DNA from: Nocardioides lianchengensis
GTDB lineage: Bacteria > Actinomycetota > Actinomycetes > Propionibacteriales > Nocardioidaceae
Length of the DNA: 64,000 nucleotides
Direction: 5' to 3'
Assembly: GCF_900101465.1 (NCBI RefSeq)
Contig: NZ_FMZM01000008.1
Coordinates: 62,001-126,000, forward strand
In this document: positions 24,379 through 31,515 of the stretch, in pieces
How positions within the stretch are numbered: the first letter of the stretch is position 1
Layout of the letters: every line of letters starts with the position of its first letter
Notes under the pieces: generated by a model
Seen by the model: only the letters and a program-made list of their open reading frames with translations
Databases searched by the model: none
Told to the model about the DNA's origin: nothing
Translations under genes and position numbers: made by a program

Positions 24379-25061
24379 GCGGCGACCTTCCGGATCTCGA
24401 GCTCGCGCCCGGCCAGCAGGCCGCGCGCTCCGTGGACCAGGTCCGGCCGGGCCGCGACCACCGAGCCGACGACGAGGAACGTGACCACCGCCTCGCCGAC
24501 CCCGATGAGCAGGTGCCAGCCGACCATGGCGGTGAAGACCTTGCCGGTCTCGACGGGCGCCTGCCCGCCGATCGCGAAGAGCAGCGTGAAGACGGTCGCG
24601 GCGACGGGCACCGAGAGCAGCGCCCCGACGGCCGCGGCGGGCGCGATGCTGCCGAGCTTCTTCGGCAGGACCGCGCGGACGCCCGCGAAGACCAGCCAGC
24701 CGGTGGCGACGCCCACGACGCCCATCAGGGTGATGTTGGTGCCGAGCGCGGTGATGCCACCGTCGGCCATGAAGAGGCCCTGGACGAGCAGCACCACCGA
24801 GATGCAGAGCACGCCGGTCCACGGCCCGACCAGCACCGCCGCGAGCGCCCCGCCCAGCAGGTGACCGCTGGTGCCGGCCCCGACCGGGAAGTTGATCATC
24901 TGGGCGGCGAAGACGAAGGCGGCCACGAGGCCGGCCATCGGCGCCGTACGGTCGTCCAGCTCGTTGCGGGCCTTGGTGAGCGCGAGGCCCACCACCCCGG
25001 CAGCGACCACACCGGTCGCGACCGACGTCGGCGCGTCGAGGAATCCGTCGGGGACGTGCAC
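24375..25061 (-). CDS. cbiM: ECF metal transporter substrate-binding component (CbiM/NikM)
   Basis: A 228-aa membrane protein that binds the metal. Start GTG 25061 is decided by function: the conserved N-terminus MHVPDGFLDAP places His2 as metal ligand after Met1, as in NikM/CbiM, and AGGAG lies 8 nt upstream. Other family motifs are NFPVGAGTSGHLLGGALAAV and QGLFMADGGITALGTNI with GWHLLIGVGEAVVT near the end. Nickel and cobalt versions look alike, but the Nur-box-like operator upstream favours nickel. Confidence 0.92.
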   Translation of the reverse strand: MHVPDGFLDAPTSVATGVVAAGVVGLALTKARNELDDRTAPMAGLVAAFVFAAQMINFPVGAGTSGHLLGGALAAVLVGPWTGVLCISVVLLVQGLFMADGGITALGTNITLMGVVGVATGWLVFAGVRAVLPKKLGSIAPAAAVGALLSVPVAATVFTLLFAIGGQAPVETGKVFTAMVGWHLLIGVGEAVVTFLVVGSVVAARPDLVHGARGLLAGRELEIRKVAA

Positions 25062-25126
25062 GGTGGGTGCTCCTGCGGTCGTGGGTAGATTCGGGTCCGT
25101 ACCCGAACGCATCGACACTATCGCTG

Positions 25127-25143
25127 TTGCACACCATTTGCAG
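25127..25143 (-). promoter_or_regulatory. Nur-box-like operator on the cbiMNQO promoter
   Basis: TTGCAC-ACCAT-TTGCAG (25127-25143) matches the geometry of the Streptomyces nickel-uptake-regulator box, tTGCaa-N5-ttGCAA. On the minus strand it covers CTGCAA, a possible -35 element, followed after 17 bp by TAGTGT (-10), so a bound regulator would block transcription of cbiM. The match to the published box is from memory; the regulator gene is not in this window. Confidence 0.55.
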
Positions 25144-25170
25144 TAAGCGTCCAGGACCAGGAGACGAACG

Positions 25171-25653
25171 TTGAGCGACGCCGCCCGCCTCACCCCCGGT
25201 GACACCGCCCCGGAGTTCACCCTCACCGACGACACCGGCGCCGAGGTCGCCCTCGGCGACCTGCTCGGCAAGAAGGTGATCGTCTACTTCTACCCCGCCG
25301 CCATGACCCCCGGCTGCACCAAGCAGGCCTGCGACTTCACCGACTCCCTCGACTCGCTCCAGGCCGCCGGCTACGAGGTCCTCGGCATCTCCCCCGACAA
25401 GCCCGAGAAGCTCGCGAAGTTCCGCGAGAAGGAGTCCCTCACCATCCGCCTCCTCTCCGACCCCGACAAGACGGTCATGAAGGAGTACGCCGCCTTCGGC
25501 GAGAAGAAGCTCTACGGCAAGATCGTCGAGGGCGTCATCCGCTCCACGATCGTCGTCGACGAGGACGGCAAGGTCTTCCTCGCCCAGTACAACGTCAAGG
25601 CCACCGGCCACGTCGCGAAGCTCCGCAAGGACCTCGCGCTGAACGATGCCTGA
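25171..25653 (+). CDS. bcp: Thioredoxin-dependent peroxiredoxin, BCP/PrxQ type
   Basis: A 160-aa peroxiredoxin that reduces hydrogen and organic peroxides. The active site reads YFYPAAMTPGCTKQACDFTD (about 43-62): the peroxidatic Cys in PGC and the resolving Cys five residues on, the BCP/PrxQ atypical two-Cys pattern. The start is a TTG at 25171 with GGAG 8 nt upstream; no ATG or GTG fits the conserved N-terminus. It is divergent from the metal transporter operon and overlaps the next gene by 8 nt. Confidence 0.93.
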   Translation: MSDAARLTPGDTAPEFTLTDDTGAEVALGDLLGKKVIVYFYPAAMTPGCTKQACDFTDSLDSLQAAGYEVLGISPDKPEKLAKFREKESLTIRLLSDPDKTVMKEYAAFGEKKLYGKIVEGVIRSTIVVDEDGKVFLAQYNVKATGHVAKLRKDLALNDA

Positions 25654-26248
25654 GGCCCGCGAGACCTACCTGGAGGCGGCCGAGGCGTACGCCGACCTGG
25701 TCGACCGCCTGCCGGTCGACCTGGGCGGCCCGGGAGCCCCTGGCCTCGGCAGCTGGGACCTGCGCGCCCTGGTCGGGCACACCAGCCGGTCGCTGGTGAC
25801 GGTCTCGACGTACCTCGCCCAGCCGGCCGAGAAGGTCGACGTCCCGTCGGCGGCCGCCTACTACCTCGCCATCCGCCACCTGACCTCGGGAGCCGACGTC
25901 GACGAACGGGGCCGCCAGGCCGGTCTCGTCCTCGGCGACGACCCCCACGGCGCCGTACGGCGGCTGCTGGAGACCGTCGCGGACGACCTGGTCGCCGCGG
26001 CCGACGAGCAGCTGCTGACCACGCTCGCGGGCGGGATGCGACTGCGCGACTACCTCCCCACCCGCACCTTCGAGCTGGTCGTCCACGGCACCGACATCGC
26101 CGCTGCGGCCGCCCTCGACTGGCGCCCGCCCGCCGACGCCCTCGCCGAGGCCGTGGCCCTCGCCGCCGAGATCGCGGTCGCCGCCGGCGACGGCGTCGAC
26201 GTCCTGCGCGCCCTCACCGGCCGCGGCGGCCAGGTCACCGTCGTCTGA
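25646..26248 (+). CDS. Maleylpyruvate isomerase N-terminal (DinB-type, mycothiol) domain protein
   Basis: A 200-aa protein with the four-helix DinB/MDMPI fold: WDLRALVGHTSRSLVTVSTY carries the conserved His of the first metal motif, and ELVVHGTDIAAAAALDWRPP the H-G-x-D motif. Members are mycothiol-dependent transferases or isomerases with a divalent metal held by three His. It overlaps bcp by 8 nt, so it is co-translated with an antioxidant enzyme, which fits a thiol-related job. The exact substrate is unknown. Confidence 0.8.
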   Translation: MPEARETYLEAAEAYADLVDRLPVDLGGPGAPGLGSWDLRALVGHTSRSLVTVSTYLAQPAEKVDVPSAAAYYLAIRHLTSGADVDERGRQAGLVLGDDPHGAVRRLLETVADDLVAAADEQLLTTLAGGMRLRDYLPTRTFELVVHGTDIAAAAALDWRPPADALAEAVALAAEIAVAAGDGVDVLRALTGRGGQVTVV

Positions 26249-26263
26249 CCGCCGCCGCTGACG

Positions 26264-26305
26264 CTGGTTGAGGTGCGAGGGCCCCCGGGCCCGAGCCTCG
26301 AAACC
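26264..26305. repeat. REP-like element (GGTTGAGG...CCTCGAAACC)
   Basis: CTGGTTGAGGTGCGAGG (26264-26280) and GAGCCTCGAAACC (26293-26305) form an imperfect inverted repeat around a GC-rich, partly palindromic centre (GGGCCCCCGGGCCC-like). I recall this sequence type as frequent between genes in Nocardioides; only one copy is in the window. Confidence 0.5.
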
Positions 26306-26453
26306 CCGTAAGACGACGTACAGCGCCCGTTGCTCCCACCCTCGCGACACGGCCTTCGGGTCCACTCGGCTCGGCGTGTTGGCTGGCTATCGGGGTGAGG
26401 TCCGGCCGGGCCGGGGCCAGCGGACGGGCTGCGGGCTGGTCCCTGCGTGGTCG

Positions 26454-26490
26454 TGGAGTCCTGCACGCACCTGGTGCGTGTGGCACTCCA
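26454..26490. repeat. Long imperfect palindrome downstream of kynA
   Basis: TGGAGT and ACTCCA enclose CACGCACC-T-GGTGCGTG, giving arms of about 18 nt with a few mismatches at the middle of the stem. It lies 30 bp past the end of the tryptophan dioxygenase gene, between convergent genes, so it may act as a terminator or be a dispersed repeat. Confidence 0.5.
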
Positions 26491-26520
26491 TGATCCTTCA
26501 GTTGCCCTGACGGCAGCCGC

Positions 26521-27318
26521 TCAGAGCGCTGAGCGCAGCTCCCACAGCACCGGGAAGTACTTCAGCGGCACCCGCGAGCGCAGGTACGTCGATCCGCTCG
26601 ACCCACCGGTGCCGGACTTGTCGCCGATCATCCGCTCGACCATGACGACGTGCCGGGCGCGCCAGCTGGCGGCGAGCTCGTCGTGCTGCAGCAGCGCCTC
26701 GGCGAGCGCCCAGATCACGGCGTACTGCGAGCGGTCGTGGGCCACGATCCGCATCGAGTCGGCGACCTCGTCGTCCGAGCCGGCCGCCAAGCCGTGCGCG
26801 ACCAGCACGCGGAGGAAGGCGTCCCAGAGCGTCGGCTCGACGAGCCGCCGATCCAGGCGCGAGCGCTCGTCCGAGGTGATCCCCCGGAACCGTTCGAGGT
26901 ACGACGGGTCCTGCGCGCCCGACAGGAACTCCAGCTCCCGGAACTGCACCGACTGGAAGCCGCTCGCCGGGGCCAGCCGCTGCCGGAACTCCAGGAAGTC
27001 CTGCGGGGTCATCGTCTCCAGCACGTCGACCTGCTGGACCAGGGTCCGCTCGATCACGTGCACCCGCTGCAGCAGGTGCTGCGCCCACCACAGCCGCTCC
27101 CCGTCGAGCATCGCGTCACGGGCCGCGGTCACCTCGTGCAGCAGCTGCTTGAACCACAGCTCGTAGACCTGGTGGATGGTGATGAACAGCAGCTCGTCGT
27201 GCGCCGGCGGGTCCGACTCCAGATGCTGGGCGTCGAGCAGCTGCGGCAGCCGGAGGTAGCTGCCGTAGGTCAGCTGCGCCCCCTGCTCCCCGAACGACAC
27301 GAAGTTCTCGGTGGTCAT
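26521..27318 (-). CDS. kynA: Tryptophan 2,3-dioxygenase
   Basis: A 265-aa haem dioxygenase that opens the indole ring of L-tryptophan to N-formylkynurenine, the first step of kynurenine catabolism. Family motifs are LTYGSYLRLPQLLDAQ, HDELLFITIHQVYELWFKQL, ASGFQSVQFRELEFLSG and the C-terminal RARHVVMVERMIGDKSGTGG then SSGSTYLR, with the haem-binding His in RHVVMVER. ATG 27318 starts the conserved MTTENFVSFG. No kynureninase or formamidase gene is next to it. It is divergent from the lipoprotein at 27391. Confidence 0.93.
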   Translation of the reverse strand: MTTENFVSFGEQGAQLTYGSYLRLPQLLDAQHLESDPPAHDELLFITIHQVYELWFKQLLHEVTAARDAMLDGERLWWAQHLLQRVHVIERTLVQQVDVLETMTPQDFLEFRQRLAPASGFQSVQFRELEFLSGAQDPSYLERFRGITSDERSRLDRRLVEPTLWDAFLRVLVAHGLAAGSDDEVADSMRIVAHDRSQYAVIWALAEALLQHDELAASWRARHVVMVERMIGDKSGTGGSSGSTYLRSRVPLKYFPVLWELRSAL

Positions 27319-27390
27319 GTTCGCCAACTCTTCCACCTGCGGGCGCGCGAACCGCCAGGATGGGCCGCTCCGACCAAGGAGGGGACCACG

Positions 27391-28374
27391 TTGGTACGAC
27401 GACTCGCGGCCGCCGGAGCCGTGATGGCGCTCCTCGCGGGCTGCAGCGCGCTCGAGGGTTCAGGTGCCGCACGCCAGCCTGCGCCTGACGGGTCCGACCT
27501 GTCCGACCGGCGGTTCACCAGCCGACCGGCCGCCACTCCCACCGCCGACCCCCGGCTGGCCGAACCGGCGGGCCCGACCGCGGCGCGGCGAGCCCTCCGC
27601 CGCGCGCTGCGAGACCTCTACGACGCGCGGTACGGCGAGTTCCAGACCCTGGTCCGGCTCGACGACCCCCGTGGCCGCACGATCGAGTACGAGCACCGGG
27701 GCACCTACGACCTGGTCGCGCTGCGCGCTGCGTACACCTCCTCGTTCAGGATCGGCGGGGACGGGATGGAGCTCCAGGTCCGGTCCACCGACACCGATGC
27801 CTGGTTCGCAGTCACCGCGCTCACGGGCAACGAACAGCCCGACCGGACGTGCTGGATCCACCCCGACACCGACGTCGTGCGCGAGGTCACCGGCCTGGAT
27901 CTCCCGGTGGCCCCGGGGGTCGGGCTCCCACCGCAGGTCGCCGGCCTCCTGACCGCCGAGGTCACGCAGCTGAACGGCTACGGGAGCCTGGTCGGTTCGA
28001 CCGATCTCTACACCGCTGCCGGTCTGCTCGGCGGTGGCGTGCAGCGCGCCCTCGGCATCCCGTTCGACTCGCTCGCCCGGGTGCCGGCCGAGTTCTACCT
28101 GACCGGCGACCGGATCACGAGCTGGTCGGTCGACTACGAGGACCTCGTCACCGCTGCCGACGAGGCGGGCTACCTGACCCGGCGGATGCGGCGCCAGGCG
28201 CGCAGTGCCTGGCCCCCGGGACAGAGCTCCCACCTCCTGACGGAGCTCTTCCGCGTCGGTGAGCCGTGGACCTACCGATCTCCCCCGCGGCGCCGCACCA
28301 TCGAGATGAGCGCTGTGGACTCCTTCGAGTCGGCGATGAGGTCGTGCACGGGGCTCGGCCAGAGCCGGGCATGA
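27391..28374 (+). CDS. Lipoprotein of unknown function
   Basis: A 327-aa exported protein with an N-terminal signal and a lipobox (MALLAGCSALEG), so it should be anchored to the outer face of the membrane. The body, with YEHRGTYDLVALRAAYTSSF, and the C-terminal ITSWSVDYEDLVTAADEAGY have the repetitive beta-strand look of LppX/LolA-like lipid-binding lipoproteins, but the match is weak. TTG 27391 is the start because AAGGAGG lies 8-9 nt ahead and the signal follows at once; no ATG fits. The next gene starts 8 bp after its end. Confidence 0.75.
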   Translation: MVRRLAAAGAVMALLAGCSALEGSGAARQPAPDGSDLSDRRFTSRPAATPTADPRLAEPAGPTAARRALRRALRDLYDARYGEFQTLVRLDDPRGRTIEYEHRGTYDLVALRAAYTSSFRIGGDGMELQVRSTDTDAWFAVTALTGNEQPDRTCWIHPDTDVVREVTGLDLPVAPGVGLPPQVAGLLTAEVTQLNGYGSLVGSTDLYTAAGLLGGGVQRALGIPFDSLARVPAEFYLTGDRITSWSVDYEDLVTAADEAGYLTRRMRRQARSAWPPGQSSHLLTELFRVGEPWTYRSPPRRRTIEMSAVDSFESAMRSCTGLGQSRA

Positions 28375-28381
28375 TGACCGC

Positions 28382-28873
28382 ATGAGGTTCCGACACGAGC
28401 TCGTGTACGACGCCCCGCCCGCGGAGGTGTTCGCGATGCTGGCCGACCCGGCGTTCCGCGAGGCGGCCTGCACGGCCCAGGACGTGATCTCCGCGGAGGT
28501 CACCCTGGAGCGCAGCGGGGACGGGTTCACGCTGACCATCGACCAGCAGCAGCGCACCGACGACCTGCCGTCGTTCGCGAAGGCGTTCGCCGGTGACTCG
28601 ACGCAGGCGATCCAGCGCGAGGAGTGGCCCGACCAGCACGGCGGCAGCCTGCGCATCGACGCCCCCGGCAAGCCGTCCTCGGTGGCGGGCAGCATCACGC
28701 TGTCCCCGGAGGGCACGGGCACCCGCGAGGTGGTCGAGCTGGAGCTGCGGATCAAGGTCCCGCTCATCGGCGGGAAGCTGGAGAGGCTGCTGGCCGAGAA
28801 GATCACCGCCGGCATGGACGCCGAGCACGAGGTGGGCGTCGCCTACCTGCGCAACACGACCGGGGAGAAGTGA
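28382..28873 (+). CDS. DUF2505 protein (copy 1)
   Basis: A 163-aa START/SRPBCC-like protein of the DUF2505 family. It starts MRFRHELVYDAPPAEVFAML, shows DDLPSFAKAFAGDSTQAIQR and ends VPLIGGKLERLLAEKI. The fold binds hydrophobic ligands in other SRPBCC proteins; the ligand here is unknown. It is followed after 1 bp by a paralogue with the same layout, so the pair arose by tandem duplication. Confidence 0.87.
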   Translation: MRFRHELVYDAPPAEVFAMLADPAFREAACTAQDVISAEVTLERSGDGFTLTIDQQQRTDDLPSFAKAFAGDSTQAIQREEWPDQHGGSLRIDAPGKPSSVAGSITLSPEGTGTREVVELELRIKVPLIGGKLERLLAEKITAGMDAEHEVGVAYLRNTTGEK

Positions 28874-28874
28874 G

Positions 28875-29357
28875 ATGAGCAGGCGCATCAAGCACGAGCT
28901 GACGTACGACGCCCCGCTGGCCGCCGTGGCCGCGATGCTGGGCGACCCCGCCTTCCGCGAGGAGGTCTGCGAGCGCCAGCACGTGCTGCGACAGACGGTC
29001 TCGGTGACCCCGGCGGGCGCTGGCAAGGAGGTCGTCGTCGACCAGGTCCAGGCCGCGACGGGCATCCCGTCGTTCGCCAAGAAGTTCGTCGGCGACGAGA
29101 TCAACATCGTCCAGAAGGAGATCTGGACCGATGCCGAGCGCGGCGACATCTACGTGACGATCCCCGGCAAGCCCGGCGACATGAAGGGCACCGTCCGTCT
29201 CGAGGAGAGCGGCGGCCGCACCACCGAGACCGTGTCGCTCGAGATCAAGGTCGGCATCCCGTTGGTCGGCGGCAAGATCGAGGGCCTGATCGGCGACCTG
29301 CTGCTGAAGGCGCTGCAGCGGGAGAACGAGGTCGGGCGCGACTACCTGTCCCGCTGA
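28875..29357 (+). CDS. DUF2505 protein (copy 2)
   Basis: A 160-aa paralogue of the preceding gene: RIKHELTYDAPLAAVAAMLG, TGIPSFAKKFVGDEINIVQK and VGIPLVGGKIEGLIGDLLLK align with the same parts of copy 1. The two have diverged clearly, so they may bind different ligands or form a heterodimer. ATG 28875 follows the stop of copy 1 by 1 nt. The 3' end overlaps, tail to tail, a small membrane protein gene on the other strand by 16 nt. Confidence 0.87.
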   Translation: MSRRIKHELTYDAPLAAVAAMLGDPAFREEVCERQHVLRQTVSVTPAGAGKEVVVDQVQAATGIPSFAKKFVGDEINIVQKEIWTDAERGDIYVTIPGKPGDMKGTVRLEESGGRTTETVSLEIKVGIPLVGGKIEGLIGDLLLKALQRENEVGRDYLSR

Positions 29358-29482
29358 TCCTCGGCCGCCTCGGCGGTGCGGTCCTGCCGACGGCGTACGG
29401 CGATGACGATCCCGAGCACGACGAACGGGCCGAAGGCCAGCGCCAGGGTCAGCGCCTGCTCGACCGGGTGCAGCGCACCCAT
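29342..29482 (-). CDS. 46-aa single-span membrane protein downstream of pruA
   Basis: MGALHPVEQALTLALAFGPF followed by VVLGIVIAVRRRQD and a charged tail: one membrane helix and a basic cytoplasmic stop-transfer segment. It starts 20 nt after the pruA stop (an in-frame GTG at 29500 would start only 2 nt after it) and so is probably in the pruA transcript. I recall similar short proteins beside pruA in related genomes, but no function is known. Automatic calling may miss it because it is short and overlaps the DUF2505 gene end. Confidence 0.65.
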   Translation of the reverse strand: MGALHPVEQALTLALAFGPFVVLGIVIAVRRRQDRTAEAAEDQRDR

Positions 29483-29502
29483 GTGCAGGGGAAGCACCAC
29501 GA

Positions 29503-31131
29503 TCAGCCCATGTAGGGGTAGCGGTAGTCGGTCGGCGGGACGAACGTCTCCTTGATCGAGCGCGGCGAGGTCCAGCGCAGCAGGTTGACCGCCGCCCCGG
29601 CCTTGTCGTTGGTGCCCGAGGCCCGCCCACCGCCGAACGGCTGCTGGCCCACGACCGCACCGGTCGGCTTGTCGTTGACGTAGAAGTTGCCGGCCGCGAA
29701 GCGCAGCTCCTGCTGCGCCCAGGTGATCGCCGCCCGGTCCCGGGCGATGACCGCACCCGTCAGGGCGTACGGCGAGGCGCCCTCCAGCTGGCGGGTCACC
29801 TTCTCGAAGTCGGCGTCGTCGTAGACGTGCACGGCCAGGATCGGGCCGAAGTACTCGGTGGAGAACATCTCGTCGGACGGGTCCGTGCCCTCCACGACCG
29901 TCGGGCGCACGAAGTACCCGACCGAGTCGTCGGTCTGCCCGCCGGCCAGCACGTCGAGCTTCTTCGAGGACCGCGCCCGGGCGATCGCCCTCTCGTGCTT
30001 GGCGAAGGCCCGGTCGTCGATGACCGCGCCCATGAAGTGCGACAGGTCGGTGGGGTCACCCATCGAGATCGCCTCGACCTCGGCCAGGAAGTCGTCCTTC
30101 ATCCGCTTCCACACCGAGCGGGCGACGTACGCACGCGAGGCGGCGGAGCACTTCTGGCCCTGGAACTCGAAGGCCCCGCGGACCAGCGCGGTGCGGACGA
30201 CGTCGGGGTCGGCGGACGGGTGCGCGAGCACGAAGTCCTTGCCGCCGGTCTCGCCCACGATGCGCGGGTAGGAGCGGTAGTTCTCGATGTTGTTCCCGAC
30301 CGTGCGCCACAGGTGCTGGAAGGTCGGGGTCGAGCCGGTGAAGTGGATGCCGGCCAGGTCGGGCGAGGCCAGCGCGACCTCGGAGACATCGATCCCGTCA
30401 CCGGGGAGCATGTTGATGACACCCGGCGGCAGCCCGGCCTCCTCCAGCAGCTCCATGGTCAGCGACGCGGCGAGCTGCTGCGTCGGCGACGGCTTCCAGA
30501 TCACCGTGTTGCCCATCAGCGCCGGCGCGGTCGGCAGGTTGCCGGCGATCGCGGTGAAGTTGAACGGCGTGATCGCGTAGACGAAGCCCTCGAGCGGGCG
30601 GTGGTCGGTGCGGTTCCAGATGCCGGGGCTGTTCGCGATCGGCTGGTCGGCCAGGATGCCCCGCGCGTAGTGGACGTTGTAGCGCCAGAAGTCGATCAGC
30701 TCGCAGGCCGAGTCGATCTCGGCCTGGAACGCCGTCTTGGACTGGCCGAGGACGGTCGCCGCGTTGATCCGCTGGCGCCACGGGCCCGCCAGCAGGTCCG
30801 CGGCCTTCAGGAGTACAGCGGCGCGCTCGTCGAACGGCAGCGCCCTCCAGTCGGCCGCCGCCGCCCCGGCCGCCTTCACCGCCGCCTTCGCGTCCGCCTG
30901 CGTGGAGGCCTTGAACGTGCCGAGGACGTGCTGGTGGTCGTGGGGCTGGACGACCTGGGTCTCCGCTCCCCCACCGGCCTTCCAGCGGCCCCCGACGTAC
31001 CCCTTCAGCGTGAGCTGCTTCTTCTCCAGCTTCGCGATCTCGACCAGCAGGGACTCGCGCTCGGCGCTGCCCGGCGCGTAGGTGAGGTTGGGCTCGTTGG
31101 TGGGAGCCGGCGGGGAGGTGATGGCGTCCAT
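29503..31131 (-). CDS. pruA: L-glutamate gamma-semialdehyde dehydrogenase (P5C dehydrogenase)
   Basis: A 542-aa NAD-dependent aldehyde dehydrogenase that turns 1-pyrroline-5-carboxylate (glutamate semialdehyde) into glutamate, the second step of proline breakdown. The catalytic Cys is in FEFQGQKCSAASRAYV (about 322), the general-base Glu in RIVGETGGKDFVLAH, and the coenzyme site in NMLPGDGIDVSEVALASPDL. VGQQPFGGGRASGTNDKAGA near the C-terminus is typical of the P5CDH group. Proline dehydrogenase (putA/prodh) is not adjacent in this window. Confidence 0.95.
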   Translation of the reverse strand: MDAITSPPAPTNEPNLTYAPGSAERESLLVEIAKLEKKQLTLKGYVGGRWKAGGGAETQVVQPHDHQHVLGTFKASTQADAKAAVKAAGAAAADWRALPFDERAAVLLKAADLLAGPWRQRINAATVLGQSKTAFQAEIDSACELIDFWRYNVHYARGILADQPIANSPGIWNRTDHRPLEGFVYAITPFNFTAIAGNLPTAPALMGNTVIWKPSPTQQLAASLTMELLEEAGLPPGVINMLPGDGIDVSEVALASPDLAGIHFTGSTPTFQHLWRTVGNNIENYRSYPRIVGETGGKDFVLAHPSADPDVVRTALVRGAFEFQGQKCSAASRAYVARSVWKRMKDDFLAEVEAISMGDPTDLSHFMGAVIDDRAFAKHERAIARARSSKKLDVLAGGQTDDSVGYFVRPTVVEGTDPSDEMFSTEYFGPILAVHVYDDADFEKVTRQLEGASPYALTGAVIARDRAAITWAQQELRFAAGNFYVNDKPTGAVVGQQPFGGGRASGTNDKAGAAVNLLRWTSPRSIKETFVPPTDYRYPYMG

Positions 31132-31170
31132 GCCGCGACTCTCTCACCGCGGGGTCGTGCACTCAAAAAG

Positions 31171-31515
31171 TCAGAACGCGGAGCCGTCGAGCAGGTGCGG
31201 GACCTCCTGGGTCGCGAACCAGGCCAGGTCGTCGTCGGGGTCAGCCCCTTCGAGCGCATCGGCGTGCACCGCGACGACCTGGCGCCACGCGACCGCGGCG
31301 TCCGGGTCGGCGGCCTCGCCGACCACCACCACCCGTCGACCGGGGCCGTCCAGCAGCTCCGCGGCGGCCTCCCCGGCGGCGACGAGGGCGGCGTACTCGC
31401 CCTCCTCCGACTCATCGGGCGCCACGAACCGCTCGGCGGAGGCCGGCACCTCGCCGGCGGCGACGTATGACGCCAGCCCGGCCAGCGTCGTCGGCACGTA
31501 GACGCGGGTGCTCAC
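31171..31515 (-). CDS. DUF6912-like small protein
   Basis: A 114-aa acidic protein starting MSTRVYVPTTLAGLASYVAA, with a central GRRVVVVGEAADPDAAVAWR strand-helix unit and the end ADPDDDLAWFATQEVPHLLD. This layout matches the small actinobacterial family called DUF6912; no function is known. The GTG start at 31515 overlaps the stop of the acyltransferase gene by 4 nt (GTGA), so the two are translationally coupled. Confidence 0.75.
   Translation of the reverse strand: MSTRVYVPTTLAGLASYVAAGEVPASAERFVAPDESEEGEYAALVAAGEAAAELLDGPGRRVVVVGEAADPDAAVAWRQVVAVHADALEGADPDDDLAWFATQEVPHLLDGSAF

Noticed and set aside
25062..25170. Cobalamin riboswitch upstream of cbiM
   Set aside because: The gap to the divergent gene is too short and shows no B12-box; the Nur-like palindrome explains the region better.
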